DNA of 64,000 bases from Komagataeibacter xylinus (GTDB lineage Bacteria; Pseudomonadota; Alphaproteobacteria; Acetobacterales; Acetobacteraceae), in assembly GCF_004302915.1 (NCBI RefSeq), contig NZ_QQBI01000006.1, positions 1-64,000 of the forward strand, read 5' to 3'. The notes below the pieces were generated by a model. It did no database searches. It had not been told where the DNA came from and saw only the letters and a program-made list of their open reading frames with translations. The position numbers and the translations under genes were made by a program. Of the stretch, positions 26,443-35,124 are shown piece by piece; position 1 is the first letter of the stretch; the number at the start of each line of letters is the position of its first letter.

Positions 26443-26949
26443 TTACAGTCGCTTGTGCATTTCCTCACGGATGGAGTTGCATTTCTTGGTAAACACGCCC
26501 GCCTGCGATGCGGTCATGAAATTGATCAGGAACGCGCCGAGCAGCGAACAGAACGAGAGAATGATCAGCACCCGCCCCATGAGCGAGATCACCCCGCTAT
26601 AATGCACCGCCGAATACCATAGCAGCCCCAGGCTCAGCACGGCGCCGAACACACCGAGCACGCCGGTGGAGCGGATGAGGGATTCCTCCTCGCGGATGAA
26701 GGTGGAGGATTCCTGCCATAACATGAACAGCTTGCGGTCCATTTCCTGCACGGCGGCGGCATAGTCCTCGGCATCATCGGGATGCTGGTGGTCGGTGCCG
26801 CTGCGGTGCAGTTCAAGTTCCTGCCGCGCCTTGGCAAAGACGCGCCTGCGTTCCTTTATGGCGGGCAGGCTGATATCGACAAAGCTGAGAATGGCCACGT
26901 TGAGCCCAGCCGATAGCTGGATTACCGCTTGGAAATCACCCCAGATCAC
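26443..26949 (-). CDS. membrane protein of unknown function
   Basis: About 168 residues: one N-terminal hydrophobic segment (AVIQLSAGLNVAILSFVDI), a charged helical stretch (KERRRVFAKARQELELHRSG to EMDRKLFMLWQESSTFIREE), then two helices near residues 95-150 and a basic C-terminus. The GTG at 26949 was chosen because a strong AGGGGG lies seven bases upstream; an ATG at 26973 is possible but lacks such a site. A similarity to DUF2721-like proteins is only suspected. Confidence 0.6.
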   Translation of the reverse strand: MIWGDFQAVIQLSAGLNVAILSFVDISLPAIKERRRVFAKARQELELHRSGTDHQHPDDAEDYAAAVQEMDRKLFMLWQESSTFIREEESLIRSTGVLGVFGAVLSLGLLWYSAVHYSGVISLMGRVLIILSFCSLLGAFLINFMTASQAGVFTKKCNSIREEMHKRL

Positions 26950-27094
26950 AGGTTGCCCCCTGAGGGTCCACATAACCGTGCACTGTAGCAAACCCTAACA
27001 AATACAAAGCCATTCAGCATGCAAGGGCTGCATGCCAGTTCCCAACGTACCATGCAATATGGCGGCACGCCTGCCTTTAGGGTTAGCATGAAGC

Positions 27095-27424
27095 GTGATG
27101 AATATCCATGTTCCCTCCACCTATGAGGTCTACCGTGGCTGGCAGTCCATACAGGGCACCGGGCTGGAGATCGGCACGAGCCTGCTTGTCGGCGCCGTAC
27201 TGGTGCTGGCCTGCAGCATGGTGCTGTTCCTGCTGCCGACCTTCATCGCATGCCGCCGCAAGGTGCATAATGCAGCGGTTGTGGCGGTGGTGAACTGCAC
27301 CCTGGGCATGACCGGAGTAGGGTGGGTGATCGCGCTGCTCATGGCCTGCCTGCTCGAGACCGATACCAGCCGCCATGCGCGCCTGCGGCACAGCGAACCG
27401 GCCACGTTCCTGACCCTGCCCTGA
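27095..27424 (+). CDS. superinfection immunity-like membrane protein (Imm family)
   Basis: 109 residues. Two transmembrane helices, with the diagnostic LPTFIACRRKVHNAAVVAVVN and NCTLGMTGVGWVIALLMA, match the superinfection-immunity family typified by T4 Imm, which blocks DNA entry of a second phage. Family members are also common in chromosomes without prophages, often as unassigned small membrane proteins. No other phage genes surround it, so a defence role is possible but unproven. Confidence 0.75.
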   Translation: MMNIHVPSTYEVYRGWQSIQGTGLEIGTSLLVGAVLVLACSMVLFLLPTFIACRRKVHNAAVVAVVNCTLGMTGVGWVIALLMACLLETDTSRHARLRHSEPATFLTLP

Positions 27425-27428
27425 GGTT

Positions 27429-27449
27429 GCTGGGGGGAGGCCCCCCAGC
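27429..27449 (+). terminator. hairpin just after the superinfection-immunity gene
   Basis: A perfect 9-bp stem (arms GCTGGGGGG and CCCCCCAGC) with 3-nt loop AGG starts 5 bp past the stop. No T-run follows (CTTGACC), so it is probably a Rho-assisted or stabilising 3' hairpin. Confidence 0.45.
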
Positions 27450-27510
27450 CTTGACCGCACCAATATTGTTCAATTCGGTATATATTTACTTCAACGCATG
27501 GCAGGATCAT

Positions 27511-27723
27511 ATGACGTCGTCCAGCATGCAGCCCGTCATCATCATGACACCGGGCAATAATGACCTGCCGCCGGAGGTCTATGAAGAATATGGCCTCTGC
27601 ACCCTTGAAGATGAAAGGGAGCATGCGCTCGACGGGCATGAATTCGGCCCCGAAGCCAAGGCCACCCTGCCTCATCGGGCCTGTGGTAAAGGCTTGCCCG
27701 CCCTCCGCAAAAGGCAGCGTTGA
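27511..27723 (+). CDS. doubtful small acidic ORF, 70 aa
   Basis: MTSSSMQPVIIMTPGNNDLP continues PEVYEEYGLCTLEDEREHAL and ends in a basic RKRQR. CAGGATC upstream is a poor ribosome site, but an AT-rich stretch (AATATTGTTCAATTCGGTATATATT, 27460-27486) could be a promoter. Another frame is open across the same interval. I recognise no family. Aside from this, the 27425-27906 interval holds two hairpins and a repeat copy. Confidence 0.35.
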   Translation: MTSSSMQPVIIMTPGNNDLPPEVYEEYGLCTLEDEREHALDGHEFGPEAKATLPHRACGKGLPALRKRQR

Positions 27724-27792
27724 AATCAGGCCCGGCGACGAGGAAACCGAGGGCCGCATCGTCCATATCCCCTGATCTATGCCGCCCTCATG

Positions 27793-27823
27793 AAAAAAAG
27801 GAGCATGCCGGCTGGCACGCTCC
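27793..27823 (-). terminator. intrinsic terminator of serA
   Basis: Stem of GGAGC-A-TGCC with GGCA-C-GCTCC (one mismatch) and loop GGCT. On the minus strand it is followed by seven Ts (27793-27799). It lies 84 bp past the serA stop, beyond the repeat copy. Confidence 0.75.
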
Positions 27824-27851
27824 TTTCAAATCGTCAGGATGTTTCTGACAG

Positions 27852-27900
27852 CGCTTTTTCAAAAGTCTGAAAGAATGCCGCCTTTTTGAAAAAAGGCGGC
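27852..27900 (+). repeat. dispersed structured repeat (copy 4)
   Basis: A degenerate first half (AGCGCTTTTTCAAAAGTCTG) followed by an intact second hairpin, arms GCCGCC (27877-27882) and GGCGGC (27895-27900) around TTTTTGAAAAAA. The right terminal sequence is lost. It is seven bases from the serA stop, at a convergent gene end. Confidence 0.75.
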
Positions 27901-27906
27901 GCCCTG

Positions 27907-29172
27907 TTACTGCTGCTTGTACAGCAGGCGGGCGCGCAGCGTGCCCTTGAGTTCACGCAGGCGGTCAAGGATGCGGTTGTCCTTTTCCACATCGCGGCCG
28001 GTATCGGCCTCGACCACCACGTAGCCCAGTTCGCCCGCCGTCTGCAGGTACTGTGCGGTAATGTTGCAGGACTCGCTGGAGAATATCTCGTTAATCTGCA
28101 GCATGATGCCCGGCACGTTGCGGTGCACATGCATGAAGCGCGTGCCGTGCGGGTTTTCGGGCAGCTGCACGGTGGGGAAGTTCACCGCACCGAGCGTGGA
28201 GCCGATATCGGAGTATTCCACCAGCTTGCGGGCCACTTCCACGCCAATGCGCTCCTGTGCCTCCGCCGTGGAGCCACCGATATGCGGCGTCAGGATCACG
28301 TTATCCAGCCCGCGCAGCGGGGTTTCAAGCGGCTCGGCCGCCTGCTTGGGCTCCTTGGGGAACACGTCGATGGCAGCACCGAGCAGGTGGCCATCCTTCA
28401 GGGCCGCGGCCAGCGCATCAAGGTCCACCACGTTGCCGCGCGCGTTGTTGATGAGGAAGGAGCCCTTCTTCATCGCGCGGATCTGCGCCTCGCCAATCAT
28501 GCCCGCGGTTTCGGGGGTCTGGGGCACGTGCAGGCTGACCACGTCGCTCTGGGCCAGAAGGGTTTCGAGCGTATCGACCGGCGTTGCGTTGCCATGCACC
28601 AGCTTGTCGATCACGTCATAATAGAACACGCGCATGCCAAAGGCCTCGGCCAGCACGGAAAGCTGCGAGCCGATCGAGCCATAGCCCACGATGCCCAGCG
28701 TCTTGCCGCGCACTTCCCAGCTATTGGTGGCGGATTTCTTCCAGATGCCCGCATTGCATTCTTCCGATTTGGGGAAGATGCGGCGCATCAGCATCACGAT
28801 CTCGCCCATGACCAGTTCGGCCACCGAGCGGGTGTTGCTGTAGGGTGCGTTGAACACGGGAATACCGGCCTCACGCGCGGCGTCGAGATCGACCTGGTTG
28901 GTGCCGATGCAGAAGCAGCCGATGGCGATCAGGCGGTCGGCCTTCTCGATCACCTCGCGCGTGAGCTGCGTGCGCGAGCGGATGCCCACGATATGCACGC
29001 CTTCCAGCGCCTTCTGCAGGGCCTCGCCTTCCAGCGCCGTCTTGAGGCGGGTGACGTTCTCGTATCCGTTTTCCTTCAGCAGGTTGACGGCACTGTCATG
29101 AATGCCCTCAAGCAGCAGGATGCGGATCTTGTCCTTGGGAAGGGAAAGGTGGCCGGTGGATGGGCTGGTCAT
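27907..29172 (-). CDS. serA: D-3-phosphoglycerate dehydrogenase
   Basis: 421 residues, E. coli-like length. It oxidises 3-phosphoglycerate to 3-phosphohydroxypyruvate, the first step of serine synthesis. It has NAD site LGIVGYGSIGSQLSVLAEAF, catalytic Arg in GIRSRTQLT and His in ILTPHIGGSTAEAQ. A C-terminal ACT domain (VHRNVPGIMLQINEIFS) would bind serine for feedback control. ATG 29172 follows GGGAGCA. It is last in a cytochrome c-hisN-serA group, with 95 bp after hisN. Confidence 0.95.
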   Translation of the reverse strand: MTSPSTGHLSLPKDKIRILLLEGIHDSAVNLLKENGYENVTRLKTALEGEALQKALEGVHIVGIRSRTQLTREVIEKADRLIAIGCFCIGTNQVDLDAAREAGIPVFNAPYSNTRSVAELVMGEIVMLMRRIFPKSEECNAGIWKKSATNSWEVRGKTLGIVGYGSIGSQLSVLAEAFGMRVFYYDVIDKLVHGNATPVDTLETLLAQSDVVSLHVPQTPETAGMIGEAQIRAMKKGSFLINNARGNVVDLDALAAALKDGHLLGAAIDVFPKEPKQAAEPLETPLRGLDNVILTPHIGGSTAEAQERIGVEVARKLVEYSDIGSTLGAVNFPTVQLPENPHGTRFMHVHRNVPGIMLQINEIFSSESCNITAQYLQTAGELGYVVVEADTGRDVEKDNRILDRLRELKGTLRARLLYKQQ

Positions 29173-29267
29173 GTCGCGTGCTCCCGCTCTGAATACGGTC
29201 AAGAAGGTAGGTCGTCCCTATCCGATTGGCCGCGCCATCGCTAGGGGGGAAAGTTGAATTCGTGCCG

Positions 29268-30083
29268 TCAGCCCGCGCGCACGCCCGGCACGAGCAGGCC
29301 GCTCACATGCGGCAGGAGGCCAGCGTCACCAAGGGCAAGCACCGTGCCATCGCCATCGGCGCGCAGGGGCTGGCCCGCCCAGTCGGTCATGGCGCCGCCA
29401 GCCCCTTCCACAACCGGCACAAGGGCGGCCCAGTCCCATATCTTCATGGTGCATTCGGCAATGATGTCGATCTGCCCGAGTGCGAGCAGGCCGTAGGCGT
29501 AGCAGTCGCCACCCCAGCTTGTGCGCCGGACGGCTGCCGCCAGCGCGTCAAAACCGGGCTGGTGCGGAGCATCAAGGATTTCAGGCGCCGTGCAGGAGAG
29601 TTCGGCCTGCCCCACATCAGGGCAGGCCCGCGTGCGCGCCGCGCCGGGCAGGGTGGAGAGGAAACGCGTCGCCTCGCCCCGCAGGCCAATCCAGCGCTCG
29701 CCCGTGACCGGCTGGTCGATGATGCCAAGCACAGGCACATCGTCATGCAGCAGCGCGATGAGCGTGCCGAAGGTGGGCCGCCCGGTGAGGAAGGCGCGGG
29801 TGCCATCGATCGGGTCGATGACCCAGCGATACGGGCTCTCGCCGCCTTCAAGGCCGAATTCCTCGCCCATGATGCCAAAACCGGGCAGGCGCTCTGACAC
29901 GACCGCCCGAATCGCACGCTCCGCCGTGCGGTCGGCAATGGTGACGGGGCTGGCATCGGCCTTGTCATGGGCCATGACCCCACGGCGGAAGAAGGGCAGC
30001 ACCACGCTGCGCGCCACATCGGCGGCAGCGATGGCGGCTTCAAGCACCGCATCACGCGGGAACCCGGCGGGCAGGGCGCTCAT
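29268..30083 (-). CDS. hisN: histidinol-phosphatase of the inositol monophosphatase family
   Basis: 271 residues with metal motifs GEEFGLEGG, WVIDPIDGTRAFLTGRP and KIWDWAALVPVVEGAGG. The sequence RPTFGTLIAL and WGGDCYAYGLLALGQIDII are typical of the HisN branch, which hydrolyses histidinol phosphate, rather than of inositol monophosphatase proper. The start overlaps the cytochrome c stop by one base (TGATG), so the two are coupled. Confidence 0.85.
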   Translation of the reverse strand: MSALPAGFPRDAVLEAAIAAADVARSVVLPFFRRGVMAHDKADASPVTIADRTAERAIRAVVSERLPGFGIMGEEFGLEGGESPYRWVIDPIDGTRAFLTGRPTFGTLIALLHDDVPVLGIIDQPVTGERWIGLRGEATRFLSTLPGAARTRACPDVGQAELSCTAPEILDAPHQPGFDALAAAVRRTSWGGDCYAYGLLALGQIDIIAECTMKIWDWAALVPVVEGAGGAMTDWAGQPLRADGDGTVLALGDAGLLPHVSGLLVPGVRAG

Positions 30084-30589
30084 CAGGGCGTCTCCGGCCT
30101 GAGCGAGCGCAGATAGGCGATCACGTCCGCACGGTCGGTTTCCGAGGCGATGCCGGGGAAGGACATCTTGGTGCCTGATGCGTAATCAGCAGGACCCTTG
30201 AGCCAGGCGGAAAGGGTGGCGTTGGTCCAGGTCTCGTCCTTGTGCGCCCTGAGCGCATCCGAGAAGTCATAGCCGGGAATATCACCCACATGCGTGCCGA
30301 ACACGCCAAACAGGCCCGGCCCGATGATGGAAGGGCCATTTGGCGCCATGCTGTGGCACATGGCGCACTGCCTGTCGGCCAGGGCATGGCCCTTTTCCAC
30401 GCTGGCCTTGGCAACCAGATCATCAATGGAGGCGCCCGGCGCAGGGGCCGCCGGGTGCGGTATGGCCACGCCAGCCTTCACGGGCAGGGGTTCGGGTACG
30501 GCCGTGTGGGCAATACCCCAGCTTGCGCCAAGCACCCCCACGGCAATGAGGCAGGCAACCCCGATCTGGTTAAGGCGTGTACTGTCCAT
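30083..30589 (-). CDS. membrane-anchored class I cytochrome c
   Basis: About 168 residues. An uncleaved N-terminal helix (GVACLIAVGVLGASWGIAHT) anchors a periplasmic cytochrome domain with haem site CAMCH and Met ligand in GTKMSFPGI. It resembles the cytochrome c-552/CycM type that passes electrons in respiratory chains. ATG 30589 was chosen; a GTG seven codons upstream is possible. It shares a one-base TGATG junction with hisN and is divergent from kdsB. Confidence 0.88.
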   Translation of the reverse strand: MDSTRLNQIGVACLIAVGVLGASWGIAHTAVPEPLPVKAGVAIPHPAAPAPGASIDDLVAKASVEKGHALADRQCAMCHSMAPNGPSIIGPGLFGVFGTHVGDIPGYDFSDALRAHKDETWTNATLSAWLKGPADYASGTKMSFPGIASETDRADVIAYLRSLRPETP

Positions 30590-30726
30590 GAAGTCGGGCG
30601 TCCTTCCCACGGTTGCATGTAAACCGCTCCTTACCTAGACTGCCGCGCGCCCTGTGTGAAGCATGCACGGGCGGCGGGCGGCCCGTGCCGCCGCGACAGA
30701 TTACGGATGGCCCAGACCCAGACCCC

Positions 30727-31470
30727 ATGAACCCTATTGTCCTGATTCCGGCCCGGATGGCCTCGACCCGTCTGCCGGGCAAACCGCTTGCCGATATCGC
30801 GGGCCAGCCCATGATCGTGCATGTGCTCAAGCGTGCGCAGGCTGCCTGCATCGGCCCGGTTGCCGTCGCCACCGCTGACCGCGCGATTGCCGATGTGGTG
30901 GAACACGCGGGCGGCACCGCCATCCTGACCGATCCGGACCTGCCCTCGGGCTCGGACCGTATCTGGCAGGCGCTCGGCGCGCTTGACCCGACCGGCAGGC
31001 ATGACGCCATCATCAACCTGCAGGGCGACCTGCCGGGCATCGACCCCGCCTGCCTGCGCGCCGTGCTCTGCCCGCTGGCTGACAGCGCGGTGGATATCGC
31101 AACCCTTGTTGCCCCCGTGCGCGATGAGGCGGAAGCGAAAGCGGCCTCGGTGGTAAAAGTGGCCTGCGCCTTTGGCGGCGACGAGCCGGATGAAGTGGCG
31201 CGCGCGCTGTATTTTTCCCGCATGCCCATACCGTGGGGAGCCGGGCCGCTATGGCACCATGTGGGGCTGTACGCCTATCGCCGCGCGGCCCTCGCCCGTT
31301 TTGTCAGCCTGCCCGAAAGCGGGCTGGAACAGCGCGAAAAACTTGAGCAGCTCCGCGCGCTCGAAGCGGGCATGACCATTGGCTGCACCCGCGTGCCCGC
31401 AGCCCCCTTTGGCGTTGATACCCCCGCCGATCTTGAACGCGCGCGCCAGATACTGGGAGCCGTCGCATGA
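30727..31470 (+). CDS. kdsB: 3-deoxy-manno-octulosonate cytidylyltransferase
   Basis: 247 residues. It activates KDO as CMP-KDO for lipopolysaccharide core synthesis in the cytoplasm. N-terminal IPARMASTRLPGKPLADI is the nucleotide-binding signature. NLQGDLPGIDP carries the metal-binding Asp, and the ending CTRVPAAPFGVDTPADLERA is characteristic. The reading frame is open upstream, but ATG 30727 begins the conserved N-terminus; its ribosome site is weak. It overlaps pheA by 4 nt (ATGA). Confidence 0.94.
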   Translation: MNPIVLIPARMASTRLPGKPLADIAGQPMIVHVLKRAQAACIGPVAVATADRAIADVVEHAGGTAILTDPDLPSGSDRIWQALGALDPTGRHDAIINLQGDLPGIDPACLRAVLCPLADSAVDIATLVAPVRDEAEAKAASVVKVACAFGGDEPDEVARALYFSRMPIPWGAGPLWHHVGLYAYRRAALARFVSLPESGLEQREKLEQLRALEAGMTIGCTRVPAAPFGVDTPADLERARQILGAVA

Positions 31471-32312
31471 ACGCAGAACGCATCATCGCCTTCCAGGGCC
31501 GCCCCGGCGCCTATTCCGACCTGGCCTGCCGCACCGCCCGGCCGGGCTGGACCACGCTGCCGTGCCAGACCTTTGCCCAGACCATTGCCGCCGTGCATGA
31601 CGGGCAGGCCGAACTGGCCATGCTGGCCTGCGAGAACAGCCTTGCAGGCCGCGTGCCCGACATTCACGCCCTTCTGCCACAGGCGGGGCTGTTCATCGTG
31701 GGCGAGCATTTCCAGCGCGTGGAACATTGCCTGCTGGGCATTCCCGGCACAAAACTGAGTGATGCAAGGCGGCTGCACACCCATCCGGTCGCCATGGCGC
31801 AGGTGCGTGGCATCGTGACCGAGCTGGGGCTGGAGCCGGTTGTGGAGTTCGATACCGCGGGCGCTGCCGAGATGGTGCGCGACTGGGGCCGCAGGGAAGA
31901 CGTGGCCGTGGCCTCCGAGCTGGCAGCCGAACTCAACGGGCTTGAAATTCTGCGCCGCAACGTGGAGGACGCCGCCCACAACACCACGCGCTTCTACATC
32001 GCATCGCGCCGGCCCGACACGCTGCCGCCGCCGGGCCCTGGTTTCATGACCACGCTGCTGTTCAGGGTCAACAACCAGCCCGGCGCGCTGTACAAGGCAC
32101 TTGGCGGGCTGGCCACGACGGGCGTGAACCTGACGCGGCTGGAAAGCTACATGCTGGAAGGCTCGTTCTCGGCCACGCAGTTCCTGATGGACGTGGAGGG
32201 CCACCCCCAGGCACCCCCGCTGGCCGAGGCCCTGCGCGAGCTTTCATTCTTTTCGGAACGCCAGGAAATTCTGGGCGTCTATCCCGCATCCCCTTTCCGG
32301 CGGGAGGCGTGA
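31467..32312 (+). CDS. pheA: prephenate dehydratase
   Basis: 281 residues: catalytic domain (AFQGRPGAYSDLACRTA ... ENSLAGRVPDIH ... NTTRFYIASRR, with the essential Thr-Arg-Phe) and a C-terminal ACT domain (TTLLFRVNNQPGALYKALGG, then NLTRLESYM) that binds phenylalanine for feedback inhibition. It converts prephenate to phenylpyruvate. No chorismate mutase domain is fused, unlike E. coli PheA. Coupled to kdsB through ATGA. Confidence 0.95.
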   Translation: MNAERIIAFQGRPGAYSDLACRTARPGWTTLPCQTFAQTIAAVHDGQAELAMLACENSLAGRVPDIHALLPQAGLFIVGEHFQRVEHCLLGIPGTKLSDARRLHTHPVAMAQVRGIVTELGLEPVVEFDTAGAAEMVRDWGRREDVAVASELAAELNGLEILRRNVEDAAHNTTRFYIASRRPDTLPPPGPGFMTTLLFRVNNQPGALYKALGGLATTGVNLTRLESYMLEGSFSATQFLMDVEGHPQAPPLAEALRELSFFSERQEILGVYPASPFRREA

Positions 32313-32469
32313 GGGCAGGGCATGGCGGGCATATTTTGCCCCCCGTGCCGCATTGCCTGTATGATACCCTGCCTGCCCGCGCCGGGGCAGGGCAGAGCGC
32401 GTGAAAACAATGGTGCCGGACCTACCGGCGCATGCATAGCCAAGACACAGGATCCAGGTGGAAACAACC

Positions 32470-33348
32470 ATGTTCAAGGGTTCCATGACCGCCCTTATTA
32501 CCCCCATGAATACGGATGGGTCGCTTGACCTGCCTTCCATGGGCCGCTTCATCGACTGGCAGATCCAGCAGGGCACATCCGCACTGATACCGGTCGGCAC
32601 CACGGGCGAAAGCCCGACACTGACGCATGATGAACATGCCAAAGTCGTTGAATTCACCATAAAATCCGCAGGCGGCCGGGTGCCGGTCATTGCCGGGGCC
32701 GGCTCGAACAGCACGGCCGAGGCCGTGGGCATGGCCCAGCAGGCGCAGAAGGCCGGGGCCTCGGCCGTGCTGGTGGTCACGCCCTATTACAACAAGCCCA
32801 CGCAGGAAGGGGTGTACCGCCACTTCATGGCCGTGGCCGATGCCATCAGCATTCCCGTCATCCTGTATAATATCCCGGGCCGCTCGGTCATCGACATCTC
32901 GGTCGAGACCATGGCGCGCCTGGCGCTTCACCCCAACATCATCGGGGTCAAGGATTCCACGGGCGACCTGCTGCGCCCGCTGCTCGTGCGCCGCGCGGTG
33001 AAGAAGCCGTTCAACCAGATCTCGGGCGAGGACGGCACCGCGGTCTCGTTTCTGGCTGCCGGTGGCGATGGCTGCATCAGCGTCACCGCCAATGTTGCGC
33101 CCGCGCTCTGTGCTCAGGTGCAGCAGAGCTGGAATGATGGCGACGTCATGAATGCCATGGAACTGCAGGACCGGCTGCTGCCGCTGCATGATTCGCTGTT
33201 CTGCGAAAGCAATCCGGTGCCGGTCAAATTCGCTGCAAGCGTATTGGGGCTGATGGGCGAGACCTGCCGCCTGCCGCTGGCCCCGCTGGCCGATGCCAGC
33301 CGGGCAAAGGTGAAGGCAGCGCTCGATGCCGTTGGGCTGCTGGACTGA
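32470..33348 (+). CDS. dapA: 4-hydroxy-tetrahydrodipicolinate synthase
   Basis: 292-residue (beta/alpha)8 aldolase. It condenses pyruvate with aspartate semialdehyde in the lysine/diaminopimelate pathway. Lys161 in IIGVKDSTGD is the Schiff-base residue, Tyr133 in ILYNIPGRS the proton relay, and GTTGESPTL is the substrate loop. ATG 32470 follows AGGTGGA; an ATG four codons earlier is less likely. smpB starts 4 bp after its stop, so the two are co-transcribed. Confidence 0.96.
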   Translation: MFKGSMTALITPMNTDGSLDLPSMGRFIDWQIQQGTSALIPVGTTGESPTLTHDEHAKVVEFTIKSAGGRVPVIAGAGSNSTAEAVGMAQQAQKAGASAVLVVTPYYNKPTQEGVYRHFMAVADAISIPVILYNIPGRSVIDISVETMARLALHPNIIGVKDSTGDLLRPLLVRRAVKKPFNQISGEDGTAVSFLAAGGDGCISVTANVAPALCAQVQQSWNDGDVMNAMELQDRLLPLHDSLFCESNPVPVKFAASVLGLMGETCRLPLAPLADASRAKVKAALDAVGLLD

Positions 33349-33351
33349 ACC

Positions 33352-33846
33352 ATGGCCAGCAAGAACAGAGGCAGCGGCATGATCTCGACCGGGATCGCCG
33401 CACAGAACCGCAAGGGCCGCTTCAACTACGCCATCCTTGAAACGGTGGAAGCGGGGCTGGTGCTCAAGGGGCCGGAAGTCAAAAGCCTGCGCATGGGGCG
33501 TGCCACCATCAACGAAGCCTATGCCGGTGAGCGTAACGGGGAGTTGTGGCTGATCAACAGCTACATCCCCGAATATCAGGGCGGCGTGCTGTCACGCTTT
33601 GAGCCACGTGCCCCGCGCAAGCTGCTCCTGCACAAGAAGCAGGTGGACAAGCTGCTTGGCGAGACCGCGCGCAACGGCGTGACCCTGGTGCCGCTGGACA
33701 TCCACTTCAACAGCCGCGGCCTTGCCAAGCTGACGCTGGGCGTGGGCCAGGGCCGCAAGAAGGAAGACAAGCGCCACGCCATAGCCGATCGCGACTGGGC
33801 CCGCGACAAGGCCCGCCTGCTGCGCAACAAGGGCCGCGAAGATTAA
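33352..33846 (+). CDS. smpB: SsrA-binding protein SmpB
   Basis: 164 residues, the partner of tmRNA in rescue of stalled ribosomes. The OB-fold core reads ETVEAGLVLKGPEVKSLRMG, and the C-terminal tail (KKEDKRHAIADRDWARDKAR) is the basic helix that enters the mRNA channel. dapA-smpB order is frequent in this group. A repeat copy and a strong bidirectional terminator follow. No ssrA gene is seen in the window. Confidence 0.96.
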   Translation: MASKNRGSGMISTGIAAQNRKGRFNYAILETVEAGLVLKGPEVKSLRMGRATINEAYAGERNGELWLINSYIPEYQGGVLSRFEPRAPRKLLLHKKQVDKLLGETARNGVTLVPLDIHFNSRGLAKLTLGVGQGRKKEDKRHAIADRDWARDKARLLRNKGRED

Positions 33847-33870
33847 AAAAACGGGCTGACAAAAAATCAG

Positions 33871-33905
33871 AAGTTTTTTGGTGAAGCTTTTTTCAGAAAG
33901 CTTCA
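33871..33905 (+). repeat. dispersed structured repeat, left half (copy 5)
   Basis: Left terminal sequence AAGTTTTTTGGT and the first hairpin with arms GAAGCTTTTTT and AGAAAGCTTC (33883-33904). The second half is absent. Located 25 bp past the smpB stop, at a convergent gene pair. Confidence 0.75.
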
Positions 33906-33969
33906 ACCTTTTGACACGCTCTGCATTTCGCAACGCCTCATCGGAACCAAGGCTGGAATACCAACAAAA

Positions 33970-34006
33970 ACAGGGCCGTCCCTTATGGGATGGCCCTGTT
34001 TTTATT
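33970..34006. terminator. bidirectional intrinsic terminator between smpB and the cold-shock gene
   Basis: Arms ACAGGGCCGTCCC and GGGATGGCCCTGT pair over 13 positions (one G-U on the plus strand) with loop TTAT. The plus strand continues TTTTATTTATT. On the minus strand the A-run before the stem gives TTTTTG, so both converging transcripts can end here. Confidence 0.85.
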
Positions 34007-34057
34007 TATTCACCCACCCACGCCAGCCTTAAGCTGGCGTGGGGTAGGGGAAAGTAT

Positions 34058-34744
34058 TCAGTCGACCGACAGGGCGGCTGCTTCGGGGCCTTTCTGGCCT
34101 TCAACAACCTGCACGTTTGCCGTCTGGCCTTCCGTCAGGCCGGACAGGCCCGAACGCTCAAGGGCAGAAGCGTGGACAAAGATGTCCTTGCCGCCATTCT
34201 CGGGCGTGATGAAGCCGAAGCCCTTGGTCGCGTTGTACCACTTGACCGTGCCGCGCATGTCCTGCGCATGCGACAGGTCAGGGGCAGGGCGACCGGAGCG
34301 CGAGAAGCCAGCGCGCGCACCGGGAGCGGCTGCGCCAAAGCCACCGCCACGGGGGCGCTCGGGCTGTGCCGTGCTCTCATCAACGGAAAGGACGCCGGCG
34401 ACCTGGCGGCCCTTGGGGCCCTGACCGATCTGCACAACCAGCGTGGTGCCCGGCGCAACCGTGGCATGCCCGGTGGGGTTCAGGGCATTGGCGTGCAGGA
34501 ACACGTCACCCGAACCATCGGACAGCTCAACGAAGCCGAAGCCCTTTTCGCTATTGAACCACTTTACAGTGGCGCTGATCTCCGGCCCGGATGCGACGAT
34601 CTGGGGACCACCACCTCCACCACCAAAGGAGCGGCGCGGCGGCGGGGCGCCGCGATCACCAAATGAAGGCGACGACATGAAATCATCGTCAAACCCGCCG
34701 CGGCGCGGGGAGCGGGAGCTGCGGTCGGTCCTGTTACTTCTCAA
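34058..34744 (-). CDS. tandem cold-shock domain protein
   Basis: 228 residues with two cold-shock (OB-fold) domains, each with its RNA-binding strands: about 55-120 (ATVKWFNSEKGFGFVELSDG, DVFLHANALN) and about 163-228 (GTVKWYNATKGFGFITPENG, DIFVHASALE). Arg/Gly-rich and Gly-rich linkers suggest a nucleic-acid chaperone. The first codon is taken as TTG 34744; an ATG at 34678 would drop 22 residues (NRTDRSSRSPRRGGFDDDF) and is the alternative. The two-domain form is common in alphaproteobacteria. Confidence 0.88.
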   Translation of the reverse strand: MRSNRTDRSSRSPRRGGFDDDFMSSPSFGDRGAPPPRRSFGGGGGGPQIVASGPEISATVKWFNSEKGFGFVELSDGSGDVFLHANALNPTGHATVAPGTTLVVQIGQGPKGRQVAGVLSVDESTAQPERPRGGGFGAAAPGARAGFSRSGRPAPDLSHAQDMRGTVKWYNATKGFGFITPENGGKDIFVHASALERSGLSGLTEGQTANVQVVEGQKGPEAAALSVD

Positions 34745-35030
34745 CGGTCGTAATCCCGAGGTCTAGGTGGCGGATGTTCCGTTGTGGAACACCACCGAAT
34801 GAAAGCACGTTTGCAGGATGGGTTCTGGTCTGTCTGACCTTGGGCCGGGGTTTAGGCGGCGGCGGGCTCAGGAAAACTTTTTCCATCCTACGGTGACCCT
34901 AGCATAAATCGCATCGGCATCAACAACACCAAAGCATATTCCCGCCTTTGGTTGCCACACCAATTTTCATCCTGACCTGTTTGTGAGGGGCAGGAATGCA
35001 AAAAGGGAGGACGCAAAGATATAAATTAAA

Positions 35031-35042
35031 TGCACAATTGTG
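35031..35042. promoter_or_regulatory. palindromic operator candidate before the TetR gene
   Basis: GCACAATTGTGC is a perfect 12-bp palindrome following AT-rich GATATAAATTAAAT, about 80 bp before the regulator start. A dyad downstream of a -10-like sequence next to a TetR gene fits an autoregulatory operator. Apart from this and the long leader of the cold-shock gene, I see no other feature in 34745-35124. Confidence 0.5.
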
Positions 35043-35124
35043 CTTGATTTCTAGACGCAGTCGCACATTATCGACACATATCCCTGATATATTTGCCCCC
35101 CTTGCAGAGATAAGAAAAAACGCC

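Noticed and set aside
27886-29244. 452-codon open frame on the plus strand over serA
   Set aside because: Antisense to serA with no recognisable product; a compositional artefact.
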